Assembly (NCBI GenBank): GCA_001303705.1
Contig: LJUI01000012.1
Location: forward strand, 1 to 31,276
From: a candidate division TA06 bacterium SM23_40
GTDB lineage: Bacteria > LJUI01 > SM1-40
Direction of reading: 5' to 3'
DNA: 31,276 nucleotides
The notes under the pieces are model-generated. The model was not told where the DNA came from. It searched no databases and saw nothing but the letters and a program-made list of their open reading frames with translations. Positions 23,833-31,276 of the stretch are shown here, piece after piece. The position numbers were made by a program, and so were the translations under genes. Every line of letters begins with the position of its first letter. Within the stretch, counting starts at the first letter, position 1.

Positions 23833-25272
23833 AGACGCCAGCTTGCGCCGCAGCAGCTGGTTTACTATCTTCGGGTTTGCCCGGCCCTTTGTCTCCTCCA
23901 TCACCTGTCCGACGAAGTACCCGAGAAGCTTCTCCTCTCCCCTCCTGTACCGCACGACTTCCCCGGGATTGGCCGCGATGACGCGGTCGACCACTGCCTC
24001 CAGCCTCGCCTCATCGCTCATCTGGCGAAGACCCAGCTCATCGACCGCCTCCTCCGGTTCCAGGCCGGGCCTCTCCAGCATCGCCGGGAACACATTCTCT
24101 CGTGCCGCGATGCCGCTCACGGCGCCGTCTGCAACAAGACGGATGAGCGCCGCGAGCTTCTCCGCCGCGACGGACGGGGCATTGACATCCCACTTCCCTT
24201 CGTTCACTGCCGATGCCACCACGCCGACGATCCACTTCGCCGCCTCGTTCCCATCCCCACATGCCTTCGCCACGGCCTCGAAGTAGTCGGCCACGGCCGG
24301 GGATGAAGCACAGACCGCTGCCTGTTCGGGCGCAATCCCATATCCACTGACGAACCGCGCACGTTTAGCTCGCGGTAGCTCGGGAAGTTCGGCCCGGATC
24401 TGCGCCGCCAGATCACGACCGAGCGTTACCGCCGTCAGATCCGGCTCAGGGAAGTATCGATAATCGTGCGCCTCCTCCTTCACCCGCATCGGGCTTGCCC
24501 GCTGCGCCCGCTCGTCCCAGAGCATGGTCGCCTGCTCCACCTTCTCACCGCGCTCCAGAATGCCGATATGGCGCTCGATCTCGAACGCAATAGCACGTTC
24601 CACGTTTCGGAACGAGTTGAGATTCTTGAGTTCGGTGCGGGTCCCGAACTCCTTGTAGCCCCGGGGACGAACCGATATATTCGGCTCGCACCGCATCTGT
24701 CCTTTCTCCATGTCCGCGTCTGAGATCCCTGCGTACTCGATGACCTCCTTGAGAGCGGCGAGATAGGCATGGGCCTCAGCCGGCGTCCTGAGGTCCGGCT
24801 CACTCACGATCTCCAGAAGCGGCACCCCGCACCGATTGAAGTCGACGAATGAGACATCGGACTCGCCCTCGGAATGAATGAGTTTGCCCGCATCTTCCTC
24901 GATGAGCAGGTGCCTGATGCCGATCTCCTTCTGTTGCCCCTCGACTTCGATCTCGATCCTTCCGTGCCGGGCGAGGGGAGCGCCGAACTGCGTTATCTGA
25001 TAGCCCTTGGGCAGGTCTGGATAGAAGTAATTCTTTCGGGCGAACGCGGCTCGCTCAACGATCTCGTCGCAGACCAGAGTCACGGCTGCCTTCAGCCCGA
25101 GCTCGACGGCCTTTCTATTGAGCACGGGAAGCGCACCCGGCAGGCCAAGACAGACCGGACAGGTTTGGGTATTGGGCTCGGCTCCGAAGGCCGTGCTGCA
25201 CCCACAGTAGATCTTCGAGGCCGTCTTGAGCTGGACGTGGACCTCCATCCCGATGATCGCCTCATACTCCAT
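23827..25272 (-). CDS. gatB: Asp-tRNA(Asn)/Glu-tRNA(Gln) amidotransferase subunit B
   Basis: The subunit that binds mischarged tRNA and phosphorylates the Glu/Asp side chain before amidation. The 481 residues match family length. It starts YEAIIGMEVHVQL, has the zinc-site region IYCGCSTAFG...TCPVCLG, the catalytic-pocket FVDFNRCGVPLLEIVSEPD, and a C-terminal YqeY-like helical domain ending in VMEETKGRANPKIVNQLL. ATG 25272 has GAGGAG 8 nt upstream and overlaps the end of gatA by 11 nt. It is the last gene of gatCAB. Confidence 0.97.
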   Translation of the reverse strand: MEYEAIIGMEVHVQLKTASKIYCGCSTAFGAEPNTQTCPVCLGLPGALPVLNRKAVELGLKAAVTLVCDEIVERAAFARKNYFYPDLPKGYQITQFGAPLARHGRIEIEVEGQQKEIGIRHLLIEEDAGKLIHSEGESDVSFVDFNRCGVPLLEIVSEPDLRTPAEAHAYLAALKEVIEYAGISDADMEKGQMRCEPNISVRPRGYKEFGTRTELKNLNSFRNVERAIAFEIERHIGILERGEKVEQATMLWDERAQRASPMRVKEEAHDYRYFPEPDLTAVTLGRDLAAQIRAELPELPRAKRARFVSGYGIAPEQAAVCASSPAVADYFEAVAKACGDGNEAAKWIVGVVASAVNEGKWDVNAPSVAAEKLAALIRLVADGAVSGIAARENVFPAMLERPGLEPEEAVDELGLRQMSDEARLEAVVDRVIAANPGEVVRYRRGEEKLLGYFVGQVMEETKGRANPKIVNQLLRRKLASG

Positions 25273-26755
25273 CCGCTGATCTCCTCACAGGAATGTCGAG
25301 CTCGGGCCATCGGTGTCGCCACTCAGCTGTCTGCTCGTACGCATAGGCGATCCGAAACAGGGTCTTCTCGTCGAAAGGTCGGCCGAGAAGCTGGAGGCCG
25401 ACGGGAAAGCCGTCCCCGGTATACCCGCAGGGAATCGATATGCCCGGGATCCCGGCCAGATTGGCAGAGGTGTTGTAGATGTCAGCGAGGTACAGCGCCA
25501 GGGGGTCGTCGAGCTTCTCGCCGAGCCGGAAGGCAGGCGTAGGGTAGGTCGGCGTTGCCAGGCAATCGACGCTGGCGAAAGCCTCCTCGAAGTCGCGACG
25601 TATGAGCGAGCGGACCTTCTGAGCCCGCAGGTAGTAGGCTTCGTAGTACCCGGCCGAGAGGACGTATGCGCCGAGCATGATGCGTCGCTTCACCTCGTTG
25701 CCGAACCCATCGTGCCTGGTGCGGGAATACATTCCCGCCAGATCATCGAAATCCTCAGCACGGAATCCGTACCCGATGCCGTCGTACCGTGCCAAATTGC
25801 TCGAGGCCTCTGCCGTAGCGACCAACTGATAGACCGCCACTCCATACTCGGTATGGGGAAGCGAGACATCTACGACCTCGGCACCGAGTCCGGCCAGATG
25901 GTCGATCGCGTCCCTCACGGCCGACTCGACCTCTGGATCGATCCCCTCCGCAAAGTACTCCCGCGGTACGCCGATCCTGAGGCCTCTGACCTCGCCTGTC
26001 AGGTAGTCGTGGTAGTTCGGTACGGGCAGAGCGGCAGACGTCGAGTCGCGGGGGTCGTGGCCAGCGATGATACTGAGGAGCAGTGCGCAGTCCTCCACCG
26101 ATCTGGCCATCGCGCCGATCTGATCAAGAGACGAAGCGAACGCAACGAGGCCGTACCGGGAAACACGGCCATAGGTGGGCTTGATCCCGACGACCCCGCA
26201 CAGGCCAGCCGGCTGCCTCGTCGAGCCGCCTGTATCCGTGCCGAGAGCGAGCGTTGTCTCGCCGGCGGCGAGGGCGGCGGCCGAGCCGCCGCTCGATCCT
26301 CCAGGCACACGGAGCAGATCCCACGGATTCGCCACCGGCCCATAGTAGGAATATTCGTTCGACGCGCCCATCCCGAACTCATCGAGGTTCGTCTTGCCGA
26401 GAATGATGGCATCGGCTGCCCTGAGCCTGGCCACAGCGGTCGCGTCATACTGCGGCCTGTACCGCGAGAGGATGCGTGAGCCACAGGTCGTCTCCACTCC
26501 CTGGGTGCAGATGTTGTCTTTCACGGCAACCGGTATGCCCGCAAGGGGGGAGAGCTCATCCCCCGAGGCTATCTTCGCATCGACTTCCTTCGCCTTTGCG
26601 TGGGCACGCTCTTCGAGCAACGTAATGTAGGCGTTGACCGACTGATCGACCGCCCTGATCCTGGCGAAGAACGCTCCTGTAATGTCCCTCGCCGATATCA
26701 CCCGTTTCCGGAGAAGGCGGCCGATCTCGCCCACGCCCAGACGGTAGAGGTGCAA
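25262..26755 (-). CDS. gatA: Asp-tRNA(Asn)/Glu-tRNA(Gln) amidotransferase subunit A
   Basis: The amidase subunit that releases ammonia from glutamine. The 497 residues carry the amidase-signature Ser-Ser-Lys triad: K79 in VAVKDN, S154 in PGGSSGGSAAA and S178 in GTDTGGSTR. These coincide with the numbering known for bacterial GatA. Start chosen at TTG 26755 with AGGAG 6 nt upstream. It is 39 nt after gatC and overlaps gatB. The operon implies that Gln-tRNA, Asn-tRNA or both are made by the indirect route. Confidence 0.97.
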   Translation of the reverse strand: MHLYRLGVGEIGRLLRKRVISARDITGAFFARIRAVDQSVNAYITLLEERAHAKAKEVDAKIASGDELSPLAGIPVAVKDNICTQGVETTCGSRILSRYRPQYDATAVARLRAADAIILGKTNLDEFGMGASNEYSYYGPVANPWDLLRVPGGSSGGSAAALAAGETTLALGTDTGGSTRQPAGLCGVVGIKPTYGRVSRYGLVAFASSLDQIGAMARSVEDCALLLSIIAGHDPRDSTSAALPVPNYHDYLTGEVRGLRIGVPREYFAEGIDPEVESAVRDAIDHLAGLGAEVVDVSLPHTEYGVAVYQLVATAEASSNLARYDGIGYGFRAEDFDDLAGMYSRTRHDGFGNEVKRRIMLGAYVLSAGYYEAYYLRAQKVRSLIRRDFEEAFASVDCLATPTYPTPAFRLGEKLDDPLALYLADIYNTSANLAGIPGISIPCGYTGDGFPVGLQLLGRPFDEKTLFRIAYAYEQTAEWRHRWPELDIPVRRSADGV

Positions 26756-26794
26756 TATCAGCTCCTTTCCTGCGTGCCGCGGCCACCCAACCGT

Positions 26795-27145
26795 TCACAC
26801 CACACCCGAATCATCGGTCTCGATGATGCGCGGCGCGGCGACAAACCCGTTCCGAGAACTGGGCGCGCTCCCTATCGCCTCATCTCGGGAGAGCGATGGG
26901 CGCACCACATCATCCCGCAGGACGTTCTCCATCAGGATCACGTGCGAGGTCGGCTCCACATTCTCTATGTCGATCTCGTTGAGCTTCGCCACATATTCGA
27001 GGATCGCTCCGAGGCGCACCCGAAACCACTCAATCTCTCGATCCGTCAGCTCCAGCCTCGCCAGGTGGGCGATGTGCCTCACCTCATCGGCGGTGATGAC
27101 GGGGTCCGCGCCCGGTCTCCCACCGTCTTCTCGGCCTGAACTCAC
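26795..27145 (-). CDS. gatC: Asp-tRNA(Asn)/Glu-tRNA(Gln) amidotransferase subunit C
   Basis: The small subunit that wraps around and stabilises GatA. 116 residues from GTG 27145, with AAGGAGGT 11 nt upstream. The family core is clear: ITADEVRHIAHLARLEL, then VEPTSHV and LRDDVVRPSLSRDEA. The frame is open to 27295, but the extra 50 residues are unlike any GatC and would translate the 18-bp tandem repeat and the ribosome-binding site, so I reject the longer form. It is the first gene of gatCAB. No strong promoter was recognised upstream. Confidence 0.93.
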   Translation of the reverse strand: MSSGREDGGRPGADPVITADEVRHIAHLARLELTDREIEWFRVRLGAILEYVAKLNEIDIENVEPTSHVILMENVLRDDVVRPSLSRDEAIGSAPSSRNGFVAAPRIIETDDSGVV

Positions 27146-27163
27146 CCTTCTAGTTACCTCCTT

Positions 27164-27199
27164 CTTTGTAGCGCAGGCATCCTCTGTGGCGCAGGCATC
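27164..27199. repeat. 18-bp tandem duplication upstream of gatC
   Basis: CTTTGTAGCGCAGGCATC (27164-27181) and CTCTGTGGCGCAGGCATC (27182-27199) are adjacent and differ at 2 of 18 positions. It lies just before the gatC ribosome-binding site on the minus strand. Confidence 0.85.
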
Positions 27200-27374
27200 G
27201 CCCCGGCGACACCTCCCGCGACGATTGCTCTCTTCGGCGAAGATACCAGGCGCCGCGGGCCACTCCCCGCCCAGCGCGGACGACGCTCCGACCACGATAG
27301 CGTGCGAGTCTGCATGATTCTGTCACCACGGTCAGCCCGTCGCCAGCCCGGTGGCTCGTATTCCTGGCACGCCT

Positions 27375-28862
27375 CTACCGGATGAGTGCCATCCGCCTCG
27401 TCTCGGCGTGGCCCCCCGCCCTGAGGCAGTAGAAGTACACTCCGCTCGCTACCCGGTGCCCCGCTTCATCGCGCCCGTCCCACACGACGTTATGCAGACC
27501 AGCTGGCAGTGTGCGCGACACCAAGGTCCGCACTCGTGCGCCGCTGATATCGTAGATGGTGAGACTGATCTGCTGACGGTCGGGGAGCGCGTAGCTGATG
27601 GTCGTCGTCGCGCGAAACGGATTGGGACGGTTCTGTGAGAGCGACCAGCGCCTCCGGGGATGCAAGACATCATGCCCCTCCGACACCTGTACTGTATCCT
27701 CGGGCTCGGTCTTGATCAGGTACACATCGAAGTCGCCCGCACCAAACGATTCCGTCCACCCGGCGATGACATAACCAGAATCCGCTGTCTGCGCGACTGA
27801 GTACCCCCAATCATCCTCCGGACCGCCAAAGGTTCGTGTCCAGACCGTATCACCTGCATCATCGGTCTTGACCAGGTACACATCACTCCCGCCAGCGCCG
27901 AACTCATACGTCCTCCCCACGACGACGTACCCACCGTCAGTTGTCTGTTCAACTCCACTGCCCCAATCAACGGCCCGCCCGCCATAGGTACGAGTCCAGA
28001 CGGTGTCGCCCACACCATCGGTCTTGATCAGGTAGACATTGCACGGCCCGCCCCCGAACGAACGGGTCTTTCCCACAACGATATACCCTCCGTCGGCCGT
28101 CTCATCGACCGAATAGCCCTCATCATCGTCGGGGCCGCCGTAAGTACGAGTCCAGACGGTATCGCCCGAATCGTCAGTCCTGATGAGATAGACATCGTCT
28201 CCACCCGCACCGTATGACCGACTCCTCCCCGCTATGATATATCCCCCATCGGCCGTCTCTCTGACCGAAAACCCGAGATCCGGATCGGTGTCACCATAGG
28301 TCTGGACCCAGACCGCATCTCCGATACTGTCGGCCTTGATGAGGATAACATCCCACGAGCCCGCGCCCAAAGATCTGGTCCCTCCCGCAACAACGTATCC
28401 TCTATCGGCCGTTTGCCTCACCGAGAAACCCAGATCCGGATCCGGCCCGCCATATGCACGTGTCCATAGCGTATCGCCGGCACTATCAGTTCTGATGAGA
28501 TAGATGTCGTCTCTGCCAGCACCGTAGGAACTTGTCCATCCCGCGGCGATATACCCCCCATCATCCGTCTCCTCGACTGAGTAGGCGTACTCCACCTCCT
28601 CCCCGCCATAGGTACGTGTCCACGTTGTTTCGCCGGCAGCGTCTGTGCGGATCAGATAGACATCACTCTCGCCGGCACCGAACGAGAACGTACGTCCTGC
28701 GACGATGAATCCCCCGTCACTCGTCTCAACTGCAGAATATCCTTCGTCTTTATCCACCCCGCCAAAGGTCTGCTCGAAAACATACTGAGCCCCGACGGAC
28801 AACGGCACCAACCACGTGACTGCGATCATCCAGCAGACAGGAGCGCATAACCACTTCGGCAC
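27375..28862 (-). CDS. Secreted seven-repeat beta-propeller with FlgD-like/type IX-style C-terminal domain
   Basis: 494 residues from GTG 28862 (GGAGG 7 nt upstream). The frame is open to 28979, but only this start puts the signal peptide first (hydrophobic 9-25, cleavage after VGAQ). Residues 27-389 are seven repeats of about 52 residues with the pattern W-T-R-T-Y-G-G...DGGYIVAG...GAG..DVYLIKTD. They probably close a propeller. Residues about 404-494 (NRPNPFRATTTISYALP, then SGVYFYCLRAGG) form a FlgD-Ig-like C-terminal domain used for cell-surface sorting in FCB-type phyla. It is likely surface-exposed or extracellular. No catalytic residues were recognised. The gene stands alone between gatC and the helicase gene. 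Confidence 0.88.
   Translation of the reverse strand: MPKWLCAPVCWMIAVTWLVPLSVGAQYVFEQTFGGVDKDEGYSAVETSDGGFIVAGRTFSFGAGESDVYLIRTDAAGETTWTRTYGGEEVEYAYSVEETDDGGYIAAGWTSSYGAGRDDIYLIRTDSAGDTLWTRAYGGPDPDLGFSVRQTADRGYVVAGGTRSLGAGSWDVILIKADSIGDAVWVQTYGDTDPDLGFSVRETADGGYIIAGRSRSYGAGGDDVYLIRTDDSGDTVWTRTYGGPDDDEGYSVDETADGGYIVVGKTRSFGGGPCNVYLIKTDGVGDTVWTRTYGGRAVDWGSGVEQTTDGGYVVVGRTYEFGAGGSDVYLVKTDDAGDTVWTRTFGGPEDDWGYSVAQTADSGYVIAGWTESFGAGDFDVYLIKTEPEDTVQVSEGHDVLHPRRRWSLSQNRPNPFRATTTISYALPDRQQISLTIYDISGARVRTLVSRTLPAGLHNVVWDGRDEAGHRVASGVYFYCLRAGGHAETRRMALIR
27696..28784 (-). repeat. Seven tandem in-frame repeats of about 156 bp
   Basis: The propeller region consists of seven successive DNA units of about 156 bp encoding near-identical 52-residue blades. 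Units are most alike around the codons for DGGYI, DVYLI and GDTVWTRTYGG. The pattern indicates growth by unit duplication. Confidence 0.85.
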
Positions 28863-29173
28863 GGCGGATCCTCCCTTCGGCTCGTGCTCGGGCGGCCGTC
28901 GGCAAGCCGACAGACACGCAAGCTCTCTCCAAGAAGAGATGGCGACCCACACACCTCCTGTCCTCGCCACCATGACCATCTGTGTGCTCGAAACACTCCC
29001 GGGTGAGACTGCGTCTCGATTGTCCGGGTACGGGAGTCTTCCCCGGCTCAGGAATAGCGGAAGGCGACCGTGTGATGGAATCAGCGTGCTCTCTCATTCG
29101 GAAAGCGAGTGCATCACCTCCCCATTCCCCTACACGATCGTACGCCGGACGCTCAGGTCGTAACGCATACTCC
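28863..29173. other. Intergenic region with a two-tier hairpin (28995-29037)
   Basis: No gene seen. ACTCCCG (28995-29001) pairs with CGGGAGT (29031-29037) and encloses a GAGAC-TGC-GTCTC hairpin, giving a 43-nt folded element. A second small inverted repeat (GCCGTCGGCAAGCCGACAG region, near 28893-28911) follows. Neither has a T-run. They could end helicase transcription weakly or form the leader of the propeller gene. No -35/-10 pair of quality was found. Confidence 0.4.
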
Positions 29174-31276
29174 TCACGCCGGCTCGAGGCGGGCGTACTT
29201 GAGGAGAACTTTCTTCTCCCGTCCGTCGACGAGGACCATTGTTGCTTTCGCCCGGTCCCCGCTTCCCTCTATCGCCAGGATCTTCCCAAGACCCCACTGG
29301 GGATGACGTACGACAGATCCCACGTGCACATCGATGTCCTCGGTCTCTCTCCCTACCGGATCATGCCCCTCGGGCCAGACGATCAGCTCGGGCGGTATCT
29401 CGTCGATGAACCGCGAGGGCTCACCGTAGGAGATATTCGAACCCCGCCGTCGCCGATATGCATATGCCAGGTACAGCGATCGACATGCCCTGGTCACGGC
29501 GACATAGAAGAGGCGGCGCTCTTCTTCCATCTCTTCCGGGTCGTACAGAGCAGATGAGTGGGGGAAAAGGCCCTCCTCCAGCCCCGTCACGAAGACGGTA
29601 GGAAACTCCAGCCCCTTGGCGTTGTGAGCTGTCATGAGCGTCACCGCATCGGCCGGCTCCTCCCAATCGTCGATCTCGGCTACGAGCGAGGTCTGGGCGA
29701 GGAAGGAATCGAGGCCCGGTTCATCCGATGTGAGGGCGAATTCGACTGCGGCGGCGAGAAGCTCCTCCACGTTCTCCCGTCTCGCGTCGGCCTCCACCGT
29801 CCCCTCCTCCTTCAATGCCTTGAGATATCCGGACTCCTCGAGCACGCGCGCCACTATCTCGCCTACATCGAGCTCGTGACGCACCTCACTCAGGCGGCCG
29901 ATCAACCCGGCGAGATCGACAAGAGCATCTCGCCTTCCGGACGAGATCGTCCTGAGGTCACCGGCCCGGCCTATCGTCTCGAGAAGCGTGATGCCCTCTG
30001 CCCGCGCGAACGCCTCCAGGTCCTGTACCGTCTTCTCGCCGATGCCGCGGCGCGGCACGTTGAGGATACGCCGCAGGCTCTCGGTGTCACGCGGGTTGGA
30101 GATCACTTTCAGATAGGCGAGGACATCCTTCACTTCCTTCCGCTCATAGAAGCGTACTCCCCCCACTATCACATAGGGAAGACCGGCGCGACGCAGGGCA
30201 TCCTCCAGCGCCCGGCTCTGAGCATTCGTCCGATAGAGGACGACAAGCTCGCCGAGCTTGAGCGATGCGCCCCTGGTGAGGCGCTCGATCTCATCCGCCA
30301 CACGGTACCCTTCCTCCTCCTCGTCATCCGCCTCCATGAGGATGATTTCGCTCCCCTCGTCATTGCGCGTCCATAGCTCTTTTCCCTTGCGGCCCCGGTT
30401 GTTGGCCACGACGGACGAGGCAGCTCTCAATATGATCTTCGTGGACCGGTAATTCTCCTCCAGCCGGATTACCGTTGCCTCCGGGAAGTCTCGTTCGAAC
30501 TCGAGGATATTCCGGATGTCAGCACCACGCCACATGTAGATCGACTGGTCATCATCGCCGACGACACAGATGTTCCGGTGCTTTGCCGAGAGGAGACTCG
30601 CCAGCTGGTACTGGGCGTGATTCGTATCCTGATACTCATCGATCAGAACATGTTGGAATCGCTCAGCATATTGTGCACCGATTGCGGGATGGTCGCGCAG
30701 CAGGTGGACAGCGTGGACAATGATATCGTCAAAGTCCATCGCATTTCGTTCGCGCAGTCCTTCCTGGTACGCCTGGTACACCTTCACGACGATGCGCTCG
30801 AACGGCCCCGCCGCGAACTTGAGATACTCCTCGGGAGTGACAAGATCACTCTTCGCGCGGGATATATAGGCGAGTACTGCCCTGGGGGCGTAGCGGGTGG
30901 TCGAGATGTTGAGGGCAGTCATCGTCCGCTTGATCAAGCTGACCTGCTCCCCTTCATCATAGATCGAGAAATTGGACGAGAATCCGAGAGGAGTTCCGTC
31001 ACGCCGCAGCATGCGTGCACACATAGCGTGGAAGGTCCCGATCCAGAGGCCGAGCTCGCGCCGCCCGATGAGCTCACGCACCCTTCCCTTCATCTCCTCT
31101 GCAGCTTTGTTTGTGAAGGTGACGGCAATGATCCGATGCGGCCGTACCCCCATCTCCTTGATCAGGTAGGCAATGCGATGCGTGAGCACCCGGGTCTTCC
31201 CGCTGCCCGCGCCTGCCAATATGAGGAGAGGCCCCCCGTGATGGGCTACGGCCTCCCGCTGCCTCTCGTTCAGTCT
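29174..31276 (-). CDS. UvrD/PcrA/Rep-family DNA helicase (5' end beyond window)
   Basis: A superfamily 1A 3'-5' helicase for repair and replication restart. The frame is open to the window edge; the first 19 visible codons (beginning RLNERQREAVAHHGG) contain the Q motif, so only a short N-terminal part is missing. Motifs in order: Walker A AGAGSGKT, AVTFTNKAA, DEYQDTN, GDDDQSIYMWRGA, RLEENYRS, TAHNAKGLEFPTVF and FYVAVTRA. The C-terminal VGSVVRHPQWGLGKI segment is the Tudor-like tail typical of PcrA/UvrD. The gene ends 312 nt before the propeller gene. I give no symbol because pcrA and uvrD cannot be separated here. Confidence 0.95.
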   Translation of the reverse strand, partial: RLNERQREAVAHHGGPLLILAGAGSGKTRVLTHRIAYLIKEMGVRPHRIIAVTFTNKAAEEMKGRVRELIGRRELGLWIGTFHAMCARMLRRDGTPLGFSSNFSIYDEGEQVSLIKRTMTALNISTTRYAPRAVLAYISRAKSDLVTPEEYLKFAAGPFERIVVKVYQAYQEGLRERNAMDFDDIIVHAVHLLRDHPAIGAQYAERFQHVLIDEYQDTNHAQYQLASLLSAKHRNICVVGDDDQSIYMWRGADIRNILEFERDFPEATVIRLEENYRSTKIILRAASSVVANNRGRKGKELWTRNDEGSEIILMEADDEEEEGYRVADEIERLTRGASLKLGELVVLYRTNAQSRALEDALRRAGLPYVIVGGVRFYERKEVKDVLAYLKVISNPRDTESLRRILNVPRRGIGEKTVQDLEAFARAEGITLLETIGRAGDLRTISSGRRDALVDLAGLIGRLSEVRHELDVGEIVARVLEESGYLKALKEEGTVEADARRENVEELLAAAVEFALTSDEPGLDSFLAQTSLVAEIDDWEEPADAVTLMTAHNAKGLEFPTVFVTGLEEGLFPHSSALYDPEEMEEERRLFYVAVTRACRSLYLAYAYRRRRGSNISYGEPSRFIDEIPPELIVWPEGHDPVGRETEDIDVHVGSVVRHPQWGLGKILAIEGSGDRAKATMVLVDGREKKVLLKYARLEPA

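Noticed and set aside
25313-26479. 388-aa plus-strand ORF opposite gatA
   Set aside because: Antisense shadow of gatA, Arg-rich, without a ribosome-binding site.
27696-28784. 156-bp repeats as a mobile or satellite element
   Set aside because: The repeats are strictly in frame inside one ORF and encode regular propeller blades.

Overview
The window is GC-rich, densely coding bacterial DNA, nearly all of it on the minus strand. Several traits together suggest a Gram-negative, anaerobic, H2-metabolising member of an FCB-type candidate phylum. These are a PorV/PorQ-type outer-membrane protein, a secreted beta-propeller ending in a FlgD-like/type IX-style C-terminal domain, bacillithiol genes (bshA, bshC), an indirect aminoacylation operon (gatCAB), and a 17-kb [NiFe]-hydrogenase/heterodisulfide-reductase/NADH-oxidoreductase operon. 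I cannot name the phylum from sequence alone. GTG and TTG starts are common, and 4-nt overlaps hold much of the central operon together.

Layout: 1-534 is non-coding apart from a promoter, then one plus-strand secreted beta-propeller-like protein (535-1707) with a strong convergent hairpin. 1837-4816 carries bshA and bshC (minus). 5267-22091 is one apparent minus-strand operon of 19 genes. In transcription order they are: HdrA N-half/NuoE fusion, [2Fe-2S] ferredoxin, NuoF-GltD fusion, a Cys-rich miniprotein, DRTGG protein, CBS-HATPase, DRTGG protein, PHP phosphoesterase, HATPase, NuoG/HdrA/HdrA fusion, MvhD selenoprotein, a 67-aa protein, MvhG, MvhA, maturation protease, HdrC, HdrB, HypA, HypB. 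A near-consensus sigma70-type promoter and a Rex-like operator lie upstream. 22621-23580 is a PorV/PorQ-like protein, 23827-27145 is gatC-gatA-gatB, 27375-28862 is a seven-repeat secreted propeller, and 29174-31276 is the 3' part of a UvrD/PcrA-type helicase that runs off the window.

The main find is the central operon. It reads as a composite electron-bifurcating complex. An NAD(P)H module (NuoE, NuoF-GltD and a NuoG-like ferredoxin domain) is covalently fused to HdrA flavin modules, and these in turn connect to a group-3c-type MvhADG [NiFe] hydrogenase and HdrBC. One HdrA module is split between two polypeptides: its FAD-binding N-half is fused to NuoE, and its C-half sits behind a NuoG-like domain in a 1084-residue protein that also holds a second HdrA module. 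MvhD is interrupted by an in-frame UGA. The downstream frame is unmistakable MvhD and a 7-bp SECIS-like hairpin follows the UGA, so it is read here as selenocysteine. A block of regulatory-looking genes (two DRTGG, CBS-HATPase, PHP, HATPase) in the middle of the operon suggests a dedicated control or assembly system.

A smaller unexplained pattern is three separate 18-bp tandem duplications, each at a gene boundary (2987-3022, 23797-23832, 27164-27199).
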